Position numbers and translations under genes: made by a program. A stretch of 64,000 bases of DNA, taken from the NCBI RefSeq assembly GCF_003934165.1, contig NZ_RKST01000007.1, forward strand, positions 1-64,000. Direction: 5' to 3'. The notes below the pieces were generated by a model, which worked only from the letters and a program-made list of their open reading frames with translations, had not been told where the DNA came from and did not search any database. Source of the DNA: Borborobacter arsenicus (GTDB lineage Bacteria; Pseudomonadota; Alphaproteobacteria; Rhizobiales; Rhizobiaceae). This document shows positions 1 to 8,694 of the stretch, piece after piece; position 1 is the first letter of the stretch, and each line of letters opens with the position of its first letter.

Positions 1-199
1 ATTCATGGCGGGTGTGGCCTCCGGGAAACGGCGCGGATCGGCGTAAGCAACCAAATCCTACGTCATTTCAACGGCTTGCACCACATCCGCCAACCCCCAT
101 GAATTTTTCAGGCTAGCTGGACGAGTTCGGCACTTCGGGGCTTCGACGTATTCTATTATGTTGCTACGATGGCGGCGTCTGTGGCCCAAGGAGCGGCAT

Positions 200-1657
200 A
201 TGAACAAGGTTGAAGCCCCCCTCACCATCCGTCACGAGCCGATGCGCATCGCGGGCCACAGGGTCGATGCCGACGACGTGGTAGAGGTGCGGTATCCATA
301 TACGAACGCCGTCATCGGCACCGTGCCGGCTGGCAATGCCGAACATGCCAGACGCGCTTTCGAAATCGCGGGCAGCTACACCTCCAGGCTCACCCGTTAC
401 GAGCGGCAACAGATCCTGTTGCGCACTGCCGAGGCGCTGGTCGCACGTAAGGAAGAGATTTCCGACCTCATCACGCTTGAACTGGGCATCTGCAAGGCGG
501 ATTCCCTCTATGAGGTCGGTCGCGCCTATGATGTGTTTACGCTGACTGCACAGATGTGCATCCGGGACGACGGTGAGGTCTTCTCCTGCGACCTCACCCC
601 GCACGGCAAGGCGCGGAAAATCTTCACCTTGCGCGAGCCGCTCAAAGCGATCTCGGCCATCACGCCCTTCAATCACCCGCTTAACATGGTGGCGCACAAG
701 GTGGCGCCGGCGATTGCCACCAACAATTGTGTCGTGGTGAAGCCGACGGAACTGACGCCGATGACGGCGCTGGTCCTGGCTGACATTCTCTATGAGGCCG
801 GCCTGCCGCCGCAAATGCTGTCAGTGGTGACCGGGCTGCCGGCCGAGATTGGCGCGGAGATGATCGGCAACGAGAATATCGAACTGATTACCTTCACTGG
901 TGGCGTGCAGGTAGGCAAGCTGATTGCCCGCACCGCCGGCTACAAGCGTCAGGTGCTGGAGCTGGGCGGCAACGATCCGCTCATCGTCCTCAATGATCTC
1001 TCCGACGAAGACCTCGCCAAGGCTGCCGATCTCGCCGTCGCCGGCGCCACCAGGAATTCCGGCCAGCGCTGCACGGCGGTCAAGCGCATCCTCTGCCAGG
1101 AAAGTGTCGCAGATCGATTTGTCCCACTGGTCCTGGAGCGGGCCAGGAGGATCAAATTTGGCGATCCGATGGACAGTGGGACCGACCTCGGCACGGTAGT
1201 GCATGAGCAGGCCGCGGCGCTCTTCGAGAGGCGCGTCTACATGGCTGCCGAGCAGGGTGCGGTGGTGCTCTATGATCCCGGCCGCAAGGGCGCGCTCCTG
1301 CCGCCCATCGTGGTCGATCGCGTGTCGCATCATTCAGAATTGGTGATGGAAGAGACGTTCGGGCCGATCGTTCCGATCATCCGCGCGCCCGACGACGACG
1401 ACGACCTCATCGCACTCTCCAACGCTACCGCCTTCGGCCTGTCGTCGGGTGTATGCACCAACGACTTCCGTCGCATGCAAAAATACATTGCCGGGCTGAA
1501 GGTCGGCACCGTCAACATCTGGGAGGTGCCTGGCTACCGCATCGAGATGAGCCCCTTCGGAGGCATCAAAGACAGCGGCAATGGCTATAAGGAAGGTGTC
1601 ATCGAGGCCATGAAGTCCTTCACGAATATCAAGACTTTTTCTTTGCCTTGGGTGTGA
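200..1657 (+). CDS. phnY: Phosphonoacetaldehyde dehydrogenase
   Basis: NAD-dependent aldehyde dehydrogenase that oxidises phosphonoacetaldehyde to phosphonoacetate in 2-aminoethylphosphonate breakdown (PhnW-PhnY-PhnA route), in the cytoplasm. The protein is 485 residues. From the ATG at 200 the numbering gives Arg108 (EVGRAYDV), His159 (TPFNHPLN), Glu254 (LELGGND), Arg290 and Cys291 ([11 protein letters not shown]). These are the positions I recall for substrate-binding and catalytic residues of Sinorhizobium meliloti PhnY, including phosphonate-binding arginines unusual for general aldehyde dehydrogenases. The ATG at 200 follows an AAGGAGCGGC ribosome-binding site; an in-frame ATG at 158 lacks one. 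It stands alone here; phnW and phnA would have to lie upstream of the window or elsewhere. The residue match is seen; the substrate is inferred from it. Confidence 0.88.
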   Translation: MNKVEAPLTIRHEPMRIAGHRVDADDVVEVRYPYTNAVIGTVPAGNAEHARRAFEIAGSYTSRLTRYERQQILLRTAEALVARKEEISDLITLELGICKADSLYEVGRAYDVFTLTAQMCIRDDGEVFSCDLTPHGKARKIFTLREPLKAISAITPFNHPLNMVAHKVAPAIATNNCVVVKPTELTPMTALVLADILYEAGLPPQMLSVVTGLPAEIGAEMIGNENIELITFTGGVQVGKLIARTAGYKRQVLELGGNDPLIVLNDLSDEDLAKAADLAVAGATRNSGQRCTAVKRILCQESVADRFVPLVLERARRIKFGDPMDSGTDLGTVVHEQAAALFERRVYMAAEQGAVVLYDPGRKGALLPPIVVDRVSHHSELVMEETFGPIVPIIRAPDDDDDLIALSNATAFGLSSGVCTNDFRRMQKYIAGLKVGTVNIWEVPGYRIEMSPFGGIKDSGNGYKEGVIEAMKSFTNIKTFSLPWV

Positions 1658-1725
1658 GCGGACTCCTCTTCAACCCAACAGACTGCCTGCTGCCGGATGA
1701 CGATTCATGCGAGAAGACATCTTGC

Positions 1726-2523
1726 CTAATCCTTGGCGGCAATCTGGCCGAATATGGAATGGAGGTCCTGAGACATTGTGGGCTCTGGGGTCAGATCAAG
1801 TGTGGATTCAATTTTTTCAAGATGATCCAGCATCAACGCCGATGCCTTCTGTGGATCCTTGCTATTAAGTGCGTTGATGATTTCCTCGTGGTCCTCGTAT
1901 GCGCAGCTGGATCCATGGCGGTGGCCATAGAGGCCAATGATCAAAGACGTTTGTGACACCAGCGTTTCAAGGATGCCAGACAGGGTTTTGCTACCTGCGA
2001 GGCGTGCAAGCAAAAGATGGAACTCACCGGAGAGGCGTATCGCCTCCCTGGAGTCGGCCCGCTTGCGGGCATCGGCTTCGGCGCGCACGTGTTTTCGAAG
2101 TTCGGCCAGTTCTGAGCGGCCGATCTGTTTTGCCAAGCCTTTCGCTATCGCCAGTTCGATCGCGCGTCTAGCCTCGAAAATATTACGTGCTTCCTGCTCC
2201 GAGGGACTGGCAACGATGGCACCGCGATTTGGTCGCAATTCGACGACGTAGCGATGCGATAGCGAAAGCAGGACCCGTCGTATCCGTGTCCTGCTCACGC
2301 CGAAAATATTTGCAAGAGCTTCTTCGCCCAACTTCGTGCCAGGGGCGATGCGCTGCTCAAGAATCGCCTTCAGGATCAGGTCGACAACGCTCTGTTCTTC
2401 TGTGGGAAGAAGGGCCGTCGATGAGGACTCGATGATCGCATTTTGATCAACGAGATTTTGAGCATGCATTGATTGGAGCCACCAAGCGATCGTTCTGTCG
2501 GCCTGATGGTTGGTGCAGGCCAC
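1726..2523 (-). CDS. GntR-family regulator (FCD subgroup)
   Basis: DNA-binding transcriptional regulator of 265 residues. An N-terminal winged helix-turn-helix (about residues 45-110; GEEALANIFGVSRTRIRRV is the recognition region) is followed by an all-helical FCD ligand domain (about 115-245) with the usual acidic and histidine metal-site pattern (FHLLLARLAG, HEEII). The start is taken as GTG at 2523 because AAGGGAGC lies at the right distance upstream; an internal ATG at 2469 is the alternative and would drop 18 residues. It is divergent from the racemase gene at 2696. The intervening DNA holds a TTGTGCACAATA element that recurs before the ABC transporter at 4749, so it probably controls both units. 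Its ligand is unknown; it is probably the racemase substrate or product. Confidence 0.9.
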   Translation of the reverse strand: MACTNHQADRTIAWWLQSMHAQNLVDQNAIIESSSTALLPTEEQSVVDLILKAILEQRIAPGTKLGEEALANIFGVSRTRIRRVLLSLSHRYVVELRPNRGAIVASPSEQEARNIFEARRAIELAIAKGLAKQIGRSELAELRKHVRAEADARKRADSREAIRLSGEFHLLLARLAGSKTLSGILETLVSQTSLIIGLYGHRHGSSCAYEDHEEIINALNSKDPQKASALMLDHLEKIESTLDLTPEPTMSQDLHSIFGQIAAKD

Positions 2524-2601
2524 CGCCAGCTCCCTTCACCGTCGCCGAGAGCTGGTCTTATTGCATCGGAACCGCGGGCACGTCAAGGGCATCTCTCCGT
2601 G

Positions 2602-2639
2602 ATATTGTACATGATCAAATAAATTTTTGTGCACAATAA
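2602..2639. promoter_or_regulatory. Probable GntR operator, copy 1
   Basis: TTGTGCACAA (2627-2636) is a perfect palindrome, extended to TTGTGCACAATA, between the divergent regulator and racemase genes. A weaker related half-site, ATATTGTACATGAT, begins at 2602. FCD-type GntR proteins commonly bind TTGTnnACAA-like palindromes. The same 12 bases recur at 4574-4585. Confidence 0.65.
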
Positions 2640-2695
2640 TTGACATTTTCTACGGAATGTCGGATGCAGTTTTCAGGTCTACATCGAGGGGTCAA

Positions 2696-3436
2696 ATGGA
2701 CATTGCGGTAATCAATCCGAATTCGAGCGCGGCAATGACCGCTCGTATCGCTCAATCCATTTCGCGCTACAAAGCTCCCGCGACTCATCTTAGGGTCCTG
2801 CGGGTTGAAACCGCACCCATCAGCATTCAGGGGCATTTCGACGAGGCTGCTTGTCTTCCGGGGCTTTTGGATGCCGTGACTCAACAAGAGCGGCTTGGGG
2901 TCGACGGGATTGTCGTTGCATGTTTTGACGATCCAGGCGTCGGCGCCTGTCGCGAGATCGCAACCGGTCCGGTAATCGGCATATGTGAAGCTGCTGTTGT
3001 TTTCGCAAAAACTGTGGCGGCGAATTTCTCGATCGTCACGACGCTTCCGCGCTCAGTTCCCATCGTCGAGGAATTGGTCGTGAAGTATGGTGCGGAACGG
3101 CAATGCCGGCAGGTGCGCGCCGCTGACATACCGGTCATTTCCCTGGAGGAAGACCCCGACCGAGCGCGAAAGGCCGTGCGGAGCGAGATAGAAAAGGCGA
3201 TAGCCCAAGATCGGTGCGAGGCTATCATCCTCGGCTGCGCGGGCATGTCGGATCTGGCGGAAGAGCTTACCCGAACTTGCGGGCGTCCGGTCATAGATGG
3301 CTGTGTTGCAGGGCTCAAAATGATCGAAGGGATTGTTGGCGCTGGTATCGTTACCAGCAAAGCGGGCGCCTTCGACTACCCGATAGGTCGAGAGCTTGTC
3401 GGTTCCGGGGCCGGAAGAGGTTGCGTGCCTGCCTGA
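2696..3436 (+). CDS. Asp/Glu/hydantoin racemase-family protein
   Basis: Cofactor-independent racemase-type enzyme of 246 residues, cytoplasmic. It has the family's two-cysteine layout: VACFDDPGV in the N-terminal half and LGCAGMSDL in the C-terminal half, where each cysteine would serve as acid/base on one face of the substrate. It begins with the typical MDIAVINPNSS, where the N-terminal Asn-Pro-Asn-Ser stretch binds carboxylate in hydantoin racemases. The ATG at 2696 follows CGAGGGG; in-frame upstream codons reach into the operator and are unlikely. The family includes hydantoin racemase, allantoin racemase and maleate isomerase, and I cannot decide between them. It is followed 53 bases later by a THI5-fold gene and then an amino-acid ABC importer, which suggests uptake and racemisation of an amino acid or cyclic amide. 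Confidence 0.82.
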   Translation: MDIAVINPNSSAAMTARIAQSISRYKAPATHLRVLRVETAPISIQGHFDEAACLPGLLDAVTQQERLGVDGIVVACFDDPGVGACREIATGPVIGICEAAVVFAKTVAANFSIVTTLPRSVPIVEELVVKYGAERQCRQVRAADIPVISLEEDPDRARKAVRSEIEKAIAQDRCEAIILGCAGMSDLAEELTRTCGRPVIDGCVAGLKMIEGIVGAGIVTSKAGAFDYPIGRELVGSGAGRGCVPA

Positions 3437-3489
3437 GGCTACTGAAAGCGACGGCAAACGAAGCAAGGCGAGAGGAGGAAGGGGAGAAA

Positions 3490-4374
3490 ATGGATCAGTT
3501 CCGAGTTTCGGCGACGGGGCATTCGCTCAACTATCTGCCGGAGTACTTGGCAAATTCAGAAGGCATATTTGCAAAGCACGGTCTCTCTGTTTCCGTTTCT
3601 GTTCCGCAGCCTTGGCCAAAAGTACTTGAGGATATAAATAGCGGACAAGCGCATGCAGCCCTGGGTGGAATATGGGTTCCATCTATGTATTTTAGGCGTG
3701 TCGAAAACTACATGGCATTCGCCCAGATTTCAGAAAGATGCCCTTTATCAATACTTGGCAGAAAGCCAGGTAACTTCACACTCAACAATCTGGAGGGTGC
3801 CACCGTTTTGGTGGCGGGCGGAACTGGGCCGAGCCCGTTCCTGTTTTTGTCTGGATTGATGGCGGAGGCCGGTGTGGACCGAAACCGGGTACGGATCGTT
3901 CATGACTTGACGACGCCGATGCTGGTGGAGTTGTTCATGGGCGGAATGGGCGACTATCTGGCGGTCGATCCGCTGACCGCCGGCCGTCTGGTGGAGGATC
4001 GTCGCGCCGTCCTTGTTGGCTGCCTCTCGGAGATTGGTGCGGCTGTCCCGTGGAGCGTCTATTACACCCTGCCGGATCGCCTCGCGCGAGAGGCGGAGTT
4101 CTTTGTGCGGTTCAGTATGGCCATTGACGAGTCGATGGCACTTCTGCGCTCTGCCCCAATTAATGAGGTGAGTTCTCTCCTCAGTCGCCTTTGGCCCAGC
4201 GCGTCTTCTTCAGTCTTGACCACTGTTGCAACGCGATTTCAGGCCAATGGGATGTGGGCGACCGGTTCCCGGATTCAGCCCGGGCCGTTCGACCGGTGGC
4301 AGGGCATGATAGCTGACCATGGGTTGGTGGAGCGGCCGCTTGCCATGGCGGAAATTGTCCACGGCGTAGTCTAG
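3490..4374 (+). CDS. NMT1/THI5-fold (periplasmic-binding-like) protein lacking a signal peptide
   Basis: This 294-residue protein has the type II periplasmic-binding fold of the NMT1/THI5/SsuA group. The opening SLNYLPEYLANSEGIFAKHG is the characteristic N-terminal signature, followed by a GGTGPSPFLFLSG phosphate/sulfonate-loop-like turn near residue 115. A strong ribosome-binding site (AGGAGGAAGGGGAG) fixes the start at 3490, and no hydrophobic leader or lipobox precedes the fold. It would therefore stay in the cytoplasm, unlike transporter binding proteins. Cytoplasmic members of this fold include the dihydroxyphthalate decarboxylase Pht5 and menaquinone enzymes MqnA/MqnD, so an enzymatic role is possible. 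It is probably co-transcribed with the racemase. Function not recognised. Confidence 0.7.
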   Translation: MDQFRVSATGHSLNYLPEYLANSEGIFAKHGLSVSVSVPQPWPKVLEDINSGQAHAALGGIWVPSMYFRRVENYMAFAQISERCPLSILGRKPGNFTLNNLEGATVLVAGGTGPSPFLFLSGLMAEAGVDRNRVRIVHDLTTPMLVELFMGGMGDYLAVDPLTAGRLVEDRRAVLVGCLSEIGAAVPWSVYYTLPDRLAREAEFFVRFSMAIDESMALLRSAPINEVSSLLSRLWPSASSSVLTTVATRFQANGMWATGSRIQPGPFDRWQGMIADHGLVERPLAMAEIVHGVV

Positions 4375-4748
4375 CTGGCCGCTCAGCGGCGGAAGTATAC
4401 CGACCAGGGGAAGTGTCTTGGTGCGCCCGCGTGGGTGTTGGCCATTCGAGGTGTTTCGAGCGTTTCCTTGGCGGGAGTTCAGATCCTGTCGATACCAGGT
4501 CGGTGGTTCGATCTGATGGGCATTTCGAGGTTGCCCCGAGACGTGGTCCGTCTGCATCGTCGCAGCTAAAATATTGTGCACAATATCTCTATAAAATGTC
4601 CATTTTAATTGATTGTTATGTTGCATATTAGGCGGGTTGCTGTAATCTTTTGAAGCCCGTCTCGTAGGAGGAAGTTCTGACAGGACAATGAAGATGGGTG
4701 CGCCGCCGCGGTCTGCGGTGCCACGGTAAACGAGGGAGGAGACGAATA
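4375..4748 (+). promoter_or_regulatory. Intergenic region with GntR operator copy 2 and promoter of the ABC operon
   Basis: This 374-base gap has no credible gene. Its main feature is ATATTGTGCACAATAT at 4571-4586, a perfect 16-base palindrome sharing TTGTGCACAATA with 2627-2638. AT-rich DNA follows (ATAAAATGTCCATTTTAATTG), so the promoter of the 4749-7525 transporter operon is probably here and under the same GntR regulator. The untranslated leader downstream is about 150 bases. A GGGAGGAG ribosome-binding site precedes the next gene. Confidence 0.65.
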
Positions 4749-5711
4749 ATGACGAAGTCCTTCAGGATGAACTCTGCGTTCAGGCAATGGGCTGGGTCGC
4801 TTGCTGTGGTGGCTTGTTGTCTTTCGCCTGTGCCGAATGCATTCGCGCAGTCGGAAAATGTTGTACGAATGAGTGTTGCGGCCGACATCGGCGCTCTTCC
4901 GGGTGTCGAACTGGATCAGGCACTGCGTGACAGTCTGCCCGCCAGCGTTCGCGACAGCGGCACGTTGCGAGTTGCTACGGCCGCCTTCACCCCACCGATC
5001 TCATTTTATGGCCCAAACAATACCGAGATCGTCGGCATCGCTGCGGATCTGGCGACTGCCTTCGGGGTAATGTTCGGGGTCGACGTTGAAATGATCGACC
5101 TTGCAATGGATTCGGCCACCATACCGGCAATCAAGTCCGGACGGTTCGATATGGCGATTGCCGGCACGAACGATACTGTGGAGCGGCAGCAGCAGATCGA
5201 CTTTCTGGACTACATGTATGATGGCAAGACCATCATGGTCCAGCAAGGCAACCCTTTGAAGATCGGCGAGATGAAGGATCTGTGCGGGAAAACCGTCGCT
5301 GTCGGGGTGGGCACCCTGCAGGAAAAAATTGCCATGTCCCTTTCGGGACGTTGCCAAGAGGCTATCAATATTCTCAGCATTCCCAAACAGCCCGACGTCA
5401 TTGTCGCTGTGCGCTCCGGCAGAGCGGATGCAACGATCAATGGTTACGCCACCAGCGTCTACACGACGGAAAATCAGATCCAGAATGGGCGCGGCCTTGA
5501 AGCCATCCAGGAGGTTCGCGAGGCGGTCGGATATGTTGGTATGGTGTTTAGCAAGCAGAACAGCGCAATGCGCGATGCCTCGCAACGTGCTCTGCAGAAG
5601 CTGATCGACTCGGGCGGTTATAAAGCCATCATGGAAAAATGGGGTTTGGCGCCTCTGGTTGTTGAGCAGGCGAAGATCAACGACGCAGGAAGCCTCCCGC
5701 TAGACTATTGA
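4749..5711 (+). CDS. Polar amino-acid ABC transporter, periplasmic binding protein
   Basis: Secreted solute-binding protein of 320 residues from the PAAT (family 3, HisJ/GlnH) group. A signal peptide spans about residues 1-34, ending at NAFAQ. The mature domain shows the usual GTLRVATAAFTPPISFYGPN start, GIAADLATAFGVMFGVDVEM, DMAIAGTNDT and KTVAVGVGTLQE motifs. The Asp of FDMAIAG and the Arg/Asp equivalents contact the amino-acid head group in the family. The start at 4749 has GGGAGGAGACGAATA upstream. It is the first gene of a binding protein-permease-ATPase operon with a GntR operator in front. The substrate is unknown; the linked racemase suggests an amino acid or hydantoin-like compound. 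Confidence 0.88.
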   Translation: MTKSFRMNSAFRQWAGSLAVVACCLSPVPNAFAQSENVVRMSVAADIGALPGVELDQALRDSLPASVRDSGTLRVATAAFTPPISFYGPNNTEIVGIAADLATAFGVMFGVDVEMIDLAMDSATIPAIKSGRFDMAIAGTNDTVERQQQIDFLDYMYDGKTIMVQQGNPLKIGEMKDLCGKTVAVGVGTLQEKIAMSLSGRCQEAINILSIPKQPDVIVAVRSGRADATINGYATSVYTTENQIQNGRGLEAIQEVREAVGYVGMVFSKQNSAMRDASQRALQKLIDSGGYKAIMEKWGLAPLVVEQAKINDAGSLPLDY

Positions 5712-5718
5712 GGTCAAG

Positions 5719-6651
5719 ATGTCGGTTCTCGAAATCACCACGCAGGCAGGGAGCCGAGATAGTCAAGATCTCCCAACGATCGTACCTCTTCGTCACTGGG
5801 GGCGCTATGTCAGCGGAGCCTTGTTGGCCTGCGCCCTCATTTTTCTCGGCATCATCGTAAGTCGCAGTCAGCAGATCGTATGGGCTGCGATCCCGGAATA
5901 TCTGTTCAATCCGGCCATCTTGAAAGGCATTGTCGTCACCCTGCAGCTTACGTTCGGAGCAATGCTGATCGGTATTGCTCTCGGCACGGTCCTGGCAACG
6001 ATGCGTATGAGCCATAATCCGGTTTTCGTCGTGATTTCCGGAATATATATATGGCTATTCAGGGGAACGCCCTTATTGGTGCAGATTTTCTTCTGGTTTA
6101 ATATTGCGTTGTTCATCCCGATGATCGAGGTCGGGCCGTATCTGATCTCTACGAACTCGCTGATTACCGCTTCGGTTGCGGGGTTGCTGGCGCTTTCGCT
6201 TCATGAAGCGGCCAATATGGCTGAGATCGTGCGCGGCGGATTGCTCTCGGTGGATAGCGGGCAGGGCGAGGCGTCCCAGGCTTTGGGACTGACCAGGGCA
6301 CAAGCCATGCGTCGCATAATACTGCCGCAGGCGATCCGCGTCATCATTCCGCCCACGGGTAACCAGGCGATAGGAATGCTGAAAGCCAGTGCCATGGTGT
6401 CGGTGATTGGAATGCAGGACCTGCTGACTCAAGCGCAGAATACGTCCGCCCGCAACTTCTTGGTGATCGAATTGCTGTGCGTCGCCGCGATCTGGTACCT
6501 GGTGCTGACCACTGTCGCCACCATTGGTCAGTACTATCTGGAATCGTATTTTCAGAAGGGTGTTGCGTCCAGCGGAGCAAAAAGCCTCAGCAGCCGCATA
6601 GCGGCAGGCTTGCGTTTGCCCATTGGCCGAGGAAGCGCCGATCGTCTTTGA
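5719..6651 (+). CDS. Polar amino-acid ABC transporter, permease
   Basis: Inner-membrane permease of 310 residues (HisMQ/GlnP family). A long cytoplasmic tail of about 28 residues precedes the first membrane segment (about 30-48). The family signature IWLFRGTPLLVQIFFWF and the EAA loop (EASQALGL followed by RRIILPQA), which docks the ATPase, are present. It starts 7 bases after the binding-protein stop, with GAGGTCAAG as the ribosome-binding site. Only one permease gene is present, so it should act as a homodimer. The C-terminal 30 residues (serine- and arginine-rich) are cytoplasmic and not conserved. Confidence 0.88.
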   Translation: MSVLEITTQAGSRDSQDLPTIVPLRHWGRYVSGALLACALIFLGIIVSRSQQIVWAAIPEYLFNPAILKGIVVTLQLTFGAMLIGIALGTVLATMRMSHNPVFVVISGIYIWLFRGTPLLVQIFFWFNIALFIPMIEVGPYLISTNSLITASVAGLLALSLHEAANMAEIVRGGLLSVDSGQGEASQALGLTRAQAMRRIILPQAIRVIIPPTGNQAIGMLKASAMVSVIGMQDLLTQAQNTSARNFLVIELLCVAAIWYLVLTTVATIGQYYLESYFQKGVASSGAKSLSSRIAAGLRLPIGRGSADRL

Positions 6652-6760
6652 TTGGTCGGGCAGCTTCGATGATTGACGTCGGTTTGCCTGCCAGTTGCTC
6701 AATTTTGAACAAGAGCCTGCCCTCAGGCAAATGGACGCTTAGCTCAATAAGGTTAGAGAC

Positions 6761-7525
6761 ATGATGCAACCCATTGTTCAGGCCGAGGGCGTGCGTAAGA
6801 GCTTCAGGCACGTGGAAGTGTTGCGAGGCGTGGATTTCGAAGTTCAGAATGGTGAAGTTTCATGCATTATCGGCCCTTCCGGCTCGGGCAAGAGCACATT
6901 CTTGCGGTGCATAAATCATTTGGAGCGCATCGATGGAGGACGCCTTCGGGTGGACGGCGATTATGTCGGCTACCAAGAGCGGGACGGCAAGCTCTATGAG
7001 TTGAACGAAAAGGCTCTCGCCTCGCGCCGCGCGGCAATCGGAATGGTGTTCCAGCGGTTCAATCTCTTTCCGCATCTGACCGCACTCCAGAATATCATCG
7101 AGGCGCCGGTTTTGCGGAAGCTCCGCACCAAGCCGGATGCAATCAAGCATGCGTTGGAACTATTGGATCAGGTTGGGCTGCTGAATAAGAAAGACGCTTA
7201 TCCTGCCCAACTCTCCGGCGGGCAGCAGCAGCGGGTAGCCATCGCACGTGCCTTGGCAATGGAGCCAAAGCTGATGCTTTTCGACGAGCCCACCTCGGCG
7301 CTCGATCCCGAATTGGTCGGTGAAGTGTTGTCGGTGATGAAGCGGTTGGCCAAGGAGGGGCGTACGATGGTGGTCGTCACTCACGAGATCGGGTTTGCAC
7401 AGGAGGTAGCCGATACGCTTGTGTTGATGGACCAGGGGCGGATCGTGGAAAAGGGATCGCCGCGCGAACTGATAAACAATCCTCAACATCCGCGAACCCA
7501 GGCATTCGTCCGCAGCGTCCGATAA
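6761..7525 (+). CDS. Polar amino-acid ABC transporter, ATPase
   Basis: Cytoplasmic ATPase subunit of 254 residues (GlnQ/HisP type). It shows Walker [10 protein letters not shown], the Q-loop in [13 protein letters not shown], signature LSGGQQQR, Walker [10 protein letters not shown] and the switch His in VVVTHEIG. The MRPIV-like start could be either of two consecutive ATG codons (6761 or 6764). It lies 109 bases after the permease; this gap holds no gene. It completes the importer that begins at 4749. There is no C-terminal TOBE domain, as usual for the amino-acid group. Confidence 0.9.
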   Translation: MMQPIVQAEGVRKSFRHVEVLRGVDFEVQNGEVSCIIGPSGSGKSTFLRCINHLERIDGGRLRVDGDYVGYQERDGKLYELNEKALASRRAAIGMVFQRFNLFPHLTALQNIIEAPVLRKLRTKPDAIKHALELLDQVGLLNKKDAYPAQLSGGQQQRVAIARALAMEPKLMLFDEPTSALDPELVGEVLSVMKRLAKEGRTMVVVTHEIGFAQEVADTLVLMDQGRIVEKGSPRELINNPQHPRTQAFVRSVR

Positions 7526-7602
7526 CAGGTTATTGAGGGCGAAGGAGGAGCCACGGCCGTACCGCGCCGGATGGTGGCCAGGCGGAAGAAGCCCATCGGT
7601 CG

Positions 7603-8502
7603 TCAGCCGCGCACCGGCAAGTTCTTGGCAACTTCCACGAAATGGCGAACGGCCTTGGTCCTGTTGGTGCGCTTCCACACAAGGATGGTCGGGATGCGGA
7701 AATCATGGTGCATGATTGGCCGCACCTCGACATTTCGCCCCAGAAAGCCGATCAGGCTTTCCGGATAGACGGTCACGCCAAGCCCGGCCGCGACCAGGCC
7801 CAGAAGTGCCAGCGTGTTTGACGCCTCAAGCTTGATGTTGAGCGGCACGCCCTCGGCTGAAAACATCTCGTTCAGCCGCCAGCGATAGGCTTCCCATTCG
7901 ATCATGTCGCCCAAGATCAGGTCTTCTTCGGCAAGGTCGGCAGGGCGTACTTCGTGCAGCCGCGTCAGACGATGGTTCCTGGGCGTCACCGCATAGAGCG
8001 GATCGGCCGTCAGCAAAAGGCTGTGAAAGTCATTGTGCTCGAAGGGCCCGATCATATAGCCGACATCGATCTCGTCATGGGCCAGCGCAAGCTTCTGGCC
8101 TTGCGTTCTGATGTAGCGCAGGCTGACATCGACATGCGGATAAAGCCGCCGGTAGCGCGACACCGCAAAAGGCATCAATTCGGTGGCGGCAAAGGCCATA
8201 TAGGCGAGACGCAGGCTGCCCGTCTTGCCTTCCGCGATCGACCTGGCCGTCCTGGCCGAGCGCGCATAGTTTTGCAGCAGCCTTGCATTCTCCTCGTAAA
8301 ATGAGCGCCCGGCAGGCGTCAGCGATACCTCGCGCGTTGTCCGCTCGAACAGTGCAAACCCCAGTATATGCTCCAGTTTCTGGATGCGTCGGGTCAAAGC
8401 CGACTGGTCGATATTCAGCCGCTCGGCACTGCGCCGGAAGTTGAGTTCCTCGGCGACGATAATGAAGGAATGGGTGAGTTCGAGGCCCGCTTGAGCGTCC
8501 AT
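7603..8502 (-). CDS. LysR-family transcriptional regulator
   Basis: DNA-binding regulator of 299 residues. The N-terminal helix-turn-helix is at about residues 10-60 (FRRSAERLNIDQSALTRRI) and the effector-binding domain, of periplasmic-binding type, is at about 90-290. The sequence LTRRIQKLEHILGFALFER is typical of LysR proteins of aromatic and amide catabolism. It is divergent from the cysteine hydrolase at 8695, with a 192-base spacer, the standard arrangement for a LysR activator of the neighbouring operon. It is likely to activate the hydantoin-type gene group 8695-19028 in response to a pathway intermediate. I could not pick out a convincing operator by eye. Confidence 0.9.
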   Translation of the reverse strand: MDAQAGLELTHSFIIVAEELNFRRSAERLNIDQSALTRRIQKLEHILGFALFERTTREVSLTPAGRSFYEENARLLQNYARSARTARSIAEGKTGSLRLAYMAFAATELMPFAVSRYRRLYPHVDVSLRYIRTQGQKLALAHDEIDVGYMIGPFEHNDFHSLLLTADPLYAVTPRNHRLTRLHEVRPADLAEEDLILGDMIEWEAYRWRLNEMFSAEGVPLNIKLEASNTLALLGLVAAGLGVTVYPESLIGFLGRNVEVRPIMHHDFRIPTILVWKRTNRTKAVRHFVEVAKNLPVRG

Positions 8503-8694
8503 GTCCAGTTGTCCAGCCGAGATTTCTCACCTTAGCGATTGATGCATCCCACGCAAGAATAATTGGCGAAAGACCATTTCAACTCGTCCTCGTCGGTCGG
8601 CATCTTTTGGTCCGGATAGCCGGGGCGGCATCGCCTGACGGTCATCGGATCGCCAACAGAACGCCGGACTTCACGGCCGAGAAGAGGAATCGTC

